Source of the DNA: Pseudomonadota bacterium
Lineage (GTDB): Bacteria > Pseudomonadota > Gammaproteobacteria > Burkholderiales > Burkholderiaceae_D
NCBI GenBank assembly: GCA_023392035.1
Contig: JAEVZY010000022.1
Span: 1 to 8,514, forward strand
Reading direction: 5' to 3'
Length of the DNA: 8,514 nucleotides
A program made the translations under genes and the position numbers. A model generated the notes under the pieces. The model was not told the origin of the DNA and did not search any database. It saw only the letters and a program-made list of their open reading frames with translations. How positions within the stretch are numbered: the first letter of the stretch is position 1; each line of letters opens with the position of its first letter. Of the stretch, positions 6,035 through 8,514 are shown in pieces.

Positions 6035-6036
6035 GC

Positions 6037-6825
6037 TCAGTCGCGCTGCGGCGGTGCGTAGCCCAGTACTGAAGAGATTTCCTGCACCGTTTTTTGCAGG
6101 TCATCCACCCAATCGTCCTGCAGGCGGTCGGCCGGTGCGGAAATGGAGAGACCGGCCACCAGCTTGCCGCTGTCGTCGCGGATGCCGGCGGCGATGCAGC
6201 GCACGCCCAGTTCCAGTTCCTCGTTGTCGCGGGCATAGCCGCGCGCGCGCACCAGGGACAGTTCGCGCTCCAGGCGCGCCAGCTCGGTGATGGAATTGCG
6301 GTTGTGGCCGGCCAGGCCAGTTCGGGTGGCGTAAGCGCGCACCTGCTTGGGGTCGTCCACGGAAAGGAAGAGCTTGCCGGTGGTGGTCAGGTGCAAGGGC
6401 GCGCGGCCGCCGATGGCGCGCACCACCTGCATGCCGGAGCGCTCCGAGAAGGAGCGATCGATATAGACGATTTCGTCGCCCTGGCGCACCGAGAGATTGA
6501 CGGTCTGGCTGGTCCTGCGGTGCAGGGCACGCATGAAGTCGAGCGCCGCTTCGCGTACATCGAGCCGGCTTTTGACGATATTGCCCAGTTCAAGCAGGCG
6601 CATGCCAAGCCGATAGGTGCCGGGTTCGGCGCGGTCCACGAAGCGCTTGACGACCAGGTCATTGAGAATGCGGTGGGCGGTGGAGGGATGCAGGCCGGTG
6701 AGGCGGGCCAGTTCCTTGAGACTGACGGGATCGGGATGACGGGCCAGAACGTCGAGCAGTCCGTTCATACGTTCAATCACCTGGATGGCGGTTTTTTCAG
6801 TCTCGGAAATTGCTTCGGCTTTCAT
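6037..6825 (-). CDS. IclR-family transcriptional regulator
   Basis: A 262-residue protein of normal family length. The N-terminal winged helix-turn-helix (about 12-75) contains PVSLKELARLTGLHPSTAHR and the wing segment PGTYRLGMRLLELG. The C-terminal effector domain (about 90-255) has GRAPLHLTTTGKLFLS and the family signature around 200-216 (DNEELELGVRCIAAGI). Such proteins act as dimers or tetramers and sense small aromatic, organic-acid or amino compounds. The ATG at 6825 is preferred: a TTG at 6846 would extend the protein by seven residues but falls almost on the predicted transcription start. No clear ribosome-binding site precedes either start. It lies upstream of and co-directional with the ABC operon, 317 bases before it and behind a weak terminator, so control of that operon is plausible but unproven. 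Self-regulation is typical of the family. Confidence 0.93.
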   Translation of the reverse strand: MKAEAISETEKTAIQVIERMNGLLDVLARHPDPVSLKELARLTGLHPSTAHRILNDLVVKRFVDRAEPGTYRLGMRLLELGNIVKSRLDVREAALDFMRALHRRTSQTVNLSVRQGDEIVYIDRSFSERSGMQVVRAIGGRAPLHLTTTGKLFLSVDDPKQVRAYATRTGLAGHNRNSITELARLERELSLVRARGYARDNEELELGVRCIAAGIRDDSGKLVAGLSISAPADRLQDDWVDDLQKTVQEISSVLGYAPPQRD

Positions 6826-6855
6826 GGGGCGCGTGGTGCAATGCAATAAGCTCGG

Positions 6856-6884
6856 TTATATACCACATTGTGAAAAGCCGTCAA
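6856..6884 (-). promoter_or_regulatory. Likely sigma70 promoter of the IclR gene
   Basis: On the minus strand, TTGACG (plus 6879-6884) matches the -35 consensus in five of six bases. TATATA (6857-6862) or ATATAA (6856-6861) follows at 16-17 bases as the -10. The transcription start would fall near 6849, about 24 bases before the ATG at 6825. Confidence 0.65.
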
Positions 6885-6926
6885 CCGTACAAATCGACTA
6901 ATCGAAGGGGCCGAGCTCGCCAGTCA

Positions 6927-6955
6927 TTGCACGGCGCGATTCATGGACAGATAAT
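6927..6955 (+). promoter_or_regulatory. Likely sigma70 promoter of dgkA
   Basis: TTGCAC (6927-6932) and GATAAT (6950-6955) are separated by exactly 17 bases and match the sigma70 consensus in four and five of six positions. Transcription would start near 6962, giving a leader of about 40 bases before the ATG at 7002. It is divergent from the IclR promoter, about 40 bases away. Confidence 0.5.
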
Positions 6956-7001
6956 CGCCCCCTGTTCATTTCTTCACCGCGCAGGCGCTTTGATTTCTCC
7001 C

Positions 7002-7397
7002 ATGTCGGACCAGCAAACCAAGAGTGAATTCAAGAGTCGCGGCGGACCGCGGCGGATTCTGAACGCAGCCCGCTATTCCCTGGGCGGACTGCTGACCGCG
7101 GTGCGCGAGGAGCACGCCTTTCGCCAGGAGTTGATGGTGGTGGTGCCGGCCTGTGTGTTGGCCTTGCTGTTGCCGCTGCGGCCGCTGGAAAAGCTGCTGT
7201 TGGTGGCGGTGCTGGTGCTGGTCTTGATCGTCGAACTGCTCAATTCGGCGGTGGAAGCGGCCATCGACCGCATTTCGCTGGAGCGTCATCCGCTCTCCAA
7301 GAACGCCAAGGATTACGGCAGCGCCGCCGTGGCGCTGGCCCTGGCCCTGGCCTGCGCCACCTGGGCCGTGATCCTGCTGCCGCTGGTTCTCAAGTAG
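7002..7397 (+). CDS. dgkA: Diacylglycerol kinase, prokaryotic integral-membrane type
   Basis: A 131-residue membrane enzyme that phosphorylates diacylglycerol with ATP to phosphatidic acid, recycling lipid left over from membrane-derived glycan synthesis. It lines up throughout with the E. coli enzyme (122 residues) with a nine-residue longer N-terminus. EEHAFRQE (36-43), the active-site segment VELLNSAVEAAIDRI (77-91) and NAKDYGSAAV (101-110) are conserved. The catalytic or metal-binding residues corresponding to E28, E69, N72, E76, D80 and D95 of E. coli are E37, E78, N81, E85, D89 and D104. Three membrane helices are expected, at about 44-60, 64-85 and 107-128. The frame stays open upstream, but 7002 is the only ATG and gives the family length; its ribosome-binding site is weak. 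It converges on pyrD, three bases away. Confidence 0.95.
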   Translation: MSDQQTKSEFKSRGGPRRILNAARYSLGGLLTAVREEHAFRQELMVVVPACVLALLLPLRPLEKLLLVAVLVLVLIVELLNSAVEAAIDRISLERHPLSKNAKDYGSAAVALALALACATWAVILLPLVLK

Positions 7398-7400
7398 GCG

Positions 7401-8441
7401 TCAGTATCCGCGCAGGGCGGCGGCGCATTCGCGCACCAGCGCCGGTCCGCGATAAATCAGGCCGCTGTACAACTGCACCAGCGAGGCGCCCGCCTGCATC
7501 TTGATGCGCGCGTCCTCGCCGCTCATGATTCCGCCCACGCCGATGATGGGCAAGGCATCGCCCAGTTCGCTTTTCAGCGCGCGCACCACCACATTGGACA
7601 TTTCAAACACCGGCTTGCCCGACAGCCCGCCGCTCTCTTGCGCATGCGGCAGTCCGGCCACCGCTTCACGGCTGATGGTGGTGTTGGTGGCGATCACGGC
7701 ATCCATCTGATTGCGCAGCAGGGCGGCGGCGATGTTCTTGATCTGGTCGCTATCCACGTCCGGCGCGATCTTCACCGCCACCGGCACGTAACGCTTGTGC
7801 TGGTCGGCCAGGCGCAACTGGGCGCCGCGCAGTTGTGACAGCAAATCGTCCAGGCTGCTGCCGGACTGCAGTTCGCGCAGGTTCTTGGTATTGGGCGAGG
7901 AAATATTTACCGTCACATAGCTGGCATAGGGATAGACCTTGGACAGGCAAGCCAGGTAGTCATCCACCGCGCGCTCGATCGGCGTATCGGCATTCTTGCC
8001 GATGTTCAAACCCAGCACGCCTTGCCGCTCCTGATAGAAGCGCGAGGACTGGACATTGGCCACGAAAGCGTCGGCGCCGCCGTTGTTGAAGCCCATGCGA
8101 TTGATCAGCGCTTGCGCTTGCGGCAGGCGGAACATGCGCGGGCGCGGATTGCCGGGCTGGGCGCGCGGCGTCACGGTGCCGATTTCGATGAAGCCAAATC
8201 CGAGCGCGGCCAGGCCGTCGATGCAGGCGCCGTCCTTGTCCAGCCCGGCTGCCAGGCCAACCGGATTGGGAAAGCGCAGGCCCATCACCTGGCGCGGATC
8301 AGGCGCGGGACGTGGCAAGAGTCGGGTCAGGCCCAGCTGGTGGGCACGAGCCAGAGCCGGCAAGGTGAAATGGTGGGCATCTTCCGCATCCATGGAAAAC
8401 AGGAGCGGACGGGCGAGCGAATAAAGGAGTTTGTCGGACAC
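7401..8441 (-). CDS. pyrD: Dihydroorotate dehydrogenase (quinone), class 2
   Basis: A 346-residue flavoprotein (E. coli 336) that oxidises dihydroorotate to orotate in de novo pyrimidine synthesis and passes electrons through FMN to ubiquinone at the inner membrane. The N-terminal helical extension (LLYSLARPLLFSMDAEDAHH) is the quinone-binding, membrane-attached part that defines class 2. The barrel follows with NPVGLAAGLDKDG, INRMGFNN, LGLNIGKN, NISSPNTKNLRELQ (catalytic Ser182, the E. coli S175 equivalent), VAVKIAPD, ATNTT, and the FMN-phosphate segments GVGGI and YSGLIYRGP. No ATG is available: GTG at 8441 (giving MSDKLLYSL) is preferred, and TTG at 8447 would add two residues; an in-frame TAA lies about ten codons further up. 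No clear ribosome-binding site is visible. It lies alone, convergent with dgkA. Confidence 0.96.
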   Translation of the reverse strand: MSDKLLYSLARPLLFSMDAEDAHHFTLPALARAHQLGLTRLLPRPAPDPRQVMGLRFPNPVGLAAGLDKDGACIDGLAALGFGFIEIGTVTPRAQPGNPRPRMFRLPQAQALINRMGFNNGGADAFVANVQSSRFYQERQGVLGLNIGKNADTPIERAVDDYLACLSKVYPYASYVTVNISSPNTKNLRELQSGSSLDDLLSQLRGAQLRLADQHKRYVPVAVKIAPDVDSDQIKNIAAALLRNQMDAVIATNTTISREAVAGLPHAQESGGLSGKPVFEMSNVVVRALKSELGDALPIIGVGGIMSGEDARIKMQAGASLVQLYSGLIYRGPALVRECAAALRGY

Positions 8442-8471
8442 GGGCAAATGGCGGCTGTGAAAGCGGGCGCT

Positions 8472-8477
8472 ATTTTA
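8472..8477 (-). promoter_or_regulatory. Candidate -10 element of pyrD
   Basis: TAAAAT on the minus strand matches the -10 consensus in five of six bases and would start a transcript near 8465, about 23 bases before the GTG start. No good -35 hexamer is visible 16-18 bases upstream, so confidence is limited. The remaining bases to 8514 show nothing else I can support. Confidence 0.4.
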
Positions 8478-8514
8478 GCCTGTGGTCTGGCCGGGCAGGG
8501 CCGAGGCGGCGAAG

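Noticed and set aside
6826..6846. TTG start at 6846 extending the IclR protein by seven residues
   Set aside because: It would lie almost at the predicted transcription start and adds no conserved residues; the ATG at 6825 gives the usual family length.
6810..7001. Upstream extension of dgkA to a TTG at 6810
   Set aside because: It would add 64 residues absent from the family, cover the divergent promoter region and overlap the IclR start; the ATG at 7002 fits.

Overview
The window looks like a chromosomal stretch of a GC-rich betaproteobacterium. The style of PyrD, DgkA and the IclR and GntR regulators points towards Oxalobacteraceae (Herbaspirillum-like); this is inference from protein character, not a database match. 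I see no mobile element, CRISPR array, tRNA or rRNA, and no sign of recent transfer. Two long-established housekeeping genes lie at the right end, and an accessory catabolic/uptake locus fills the rest.

Layout. Bases 1-309 (minus) hold the start of a membrane protein that runs off the left edge. A 332-base divergent control region (310-641) rich in dyad symmetries separates it from a GntR/FCD repressor (642-1337, plus), followed after 22 bases by an ornithine cyclodeaminase/mu-crystallin family NAD(P)-dependent enzyme (1360-2274, plus). A strong bidirectional terminator (2293-2320) closes this unit. Facing it is a tight four-gene minus-strand operon, in transcription order: periplasmic binding protein (5719-4709), ABC ATPase (4708-3881), ABC permease (3877-3044) and an isochorismatase-like cysteine hydrolase (3030-2341). 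The first two genes have no gap and the next junctions are 3 and 13 bases. Upstream is a 317-base control region (5720-6036), then an IclR-family regulator (6825-6037, minus). Beyond it dgkA (7002-7397, plus) runs divergently, and pyrD (8441-7401, minus) converges on dgkA with only three bases between the stop codons.

How it may work together. The NitT/TauT-type ABC importer and the amidase-type cysteine hydrolase share one operon, so the simplest reading is import of a small nitrogen- or amide-containing compound followed by C-N bond hydrolysis in the cytoplasm. The cyclodeaminase-family enzyme could then process an amino- or imino-acid product. The substrate cannot be read from the sequence. 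The best evidence that the two arms are one system is a GTATAC-centred palindrome that I find four times, only in control regions: upstream of the left-edge gene, upstream of the GntR gene and twice upstream of the ABC operon. This fits a GntR/FCD operator. The IclR gene next to the ABC operon is a second candidate controller. dgkA (lipid recycling) and pyrD (pyrimidine synthesis) appear unrelated to the locus.
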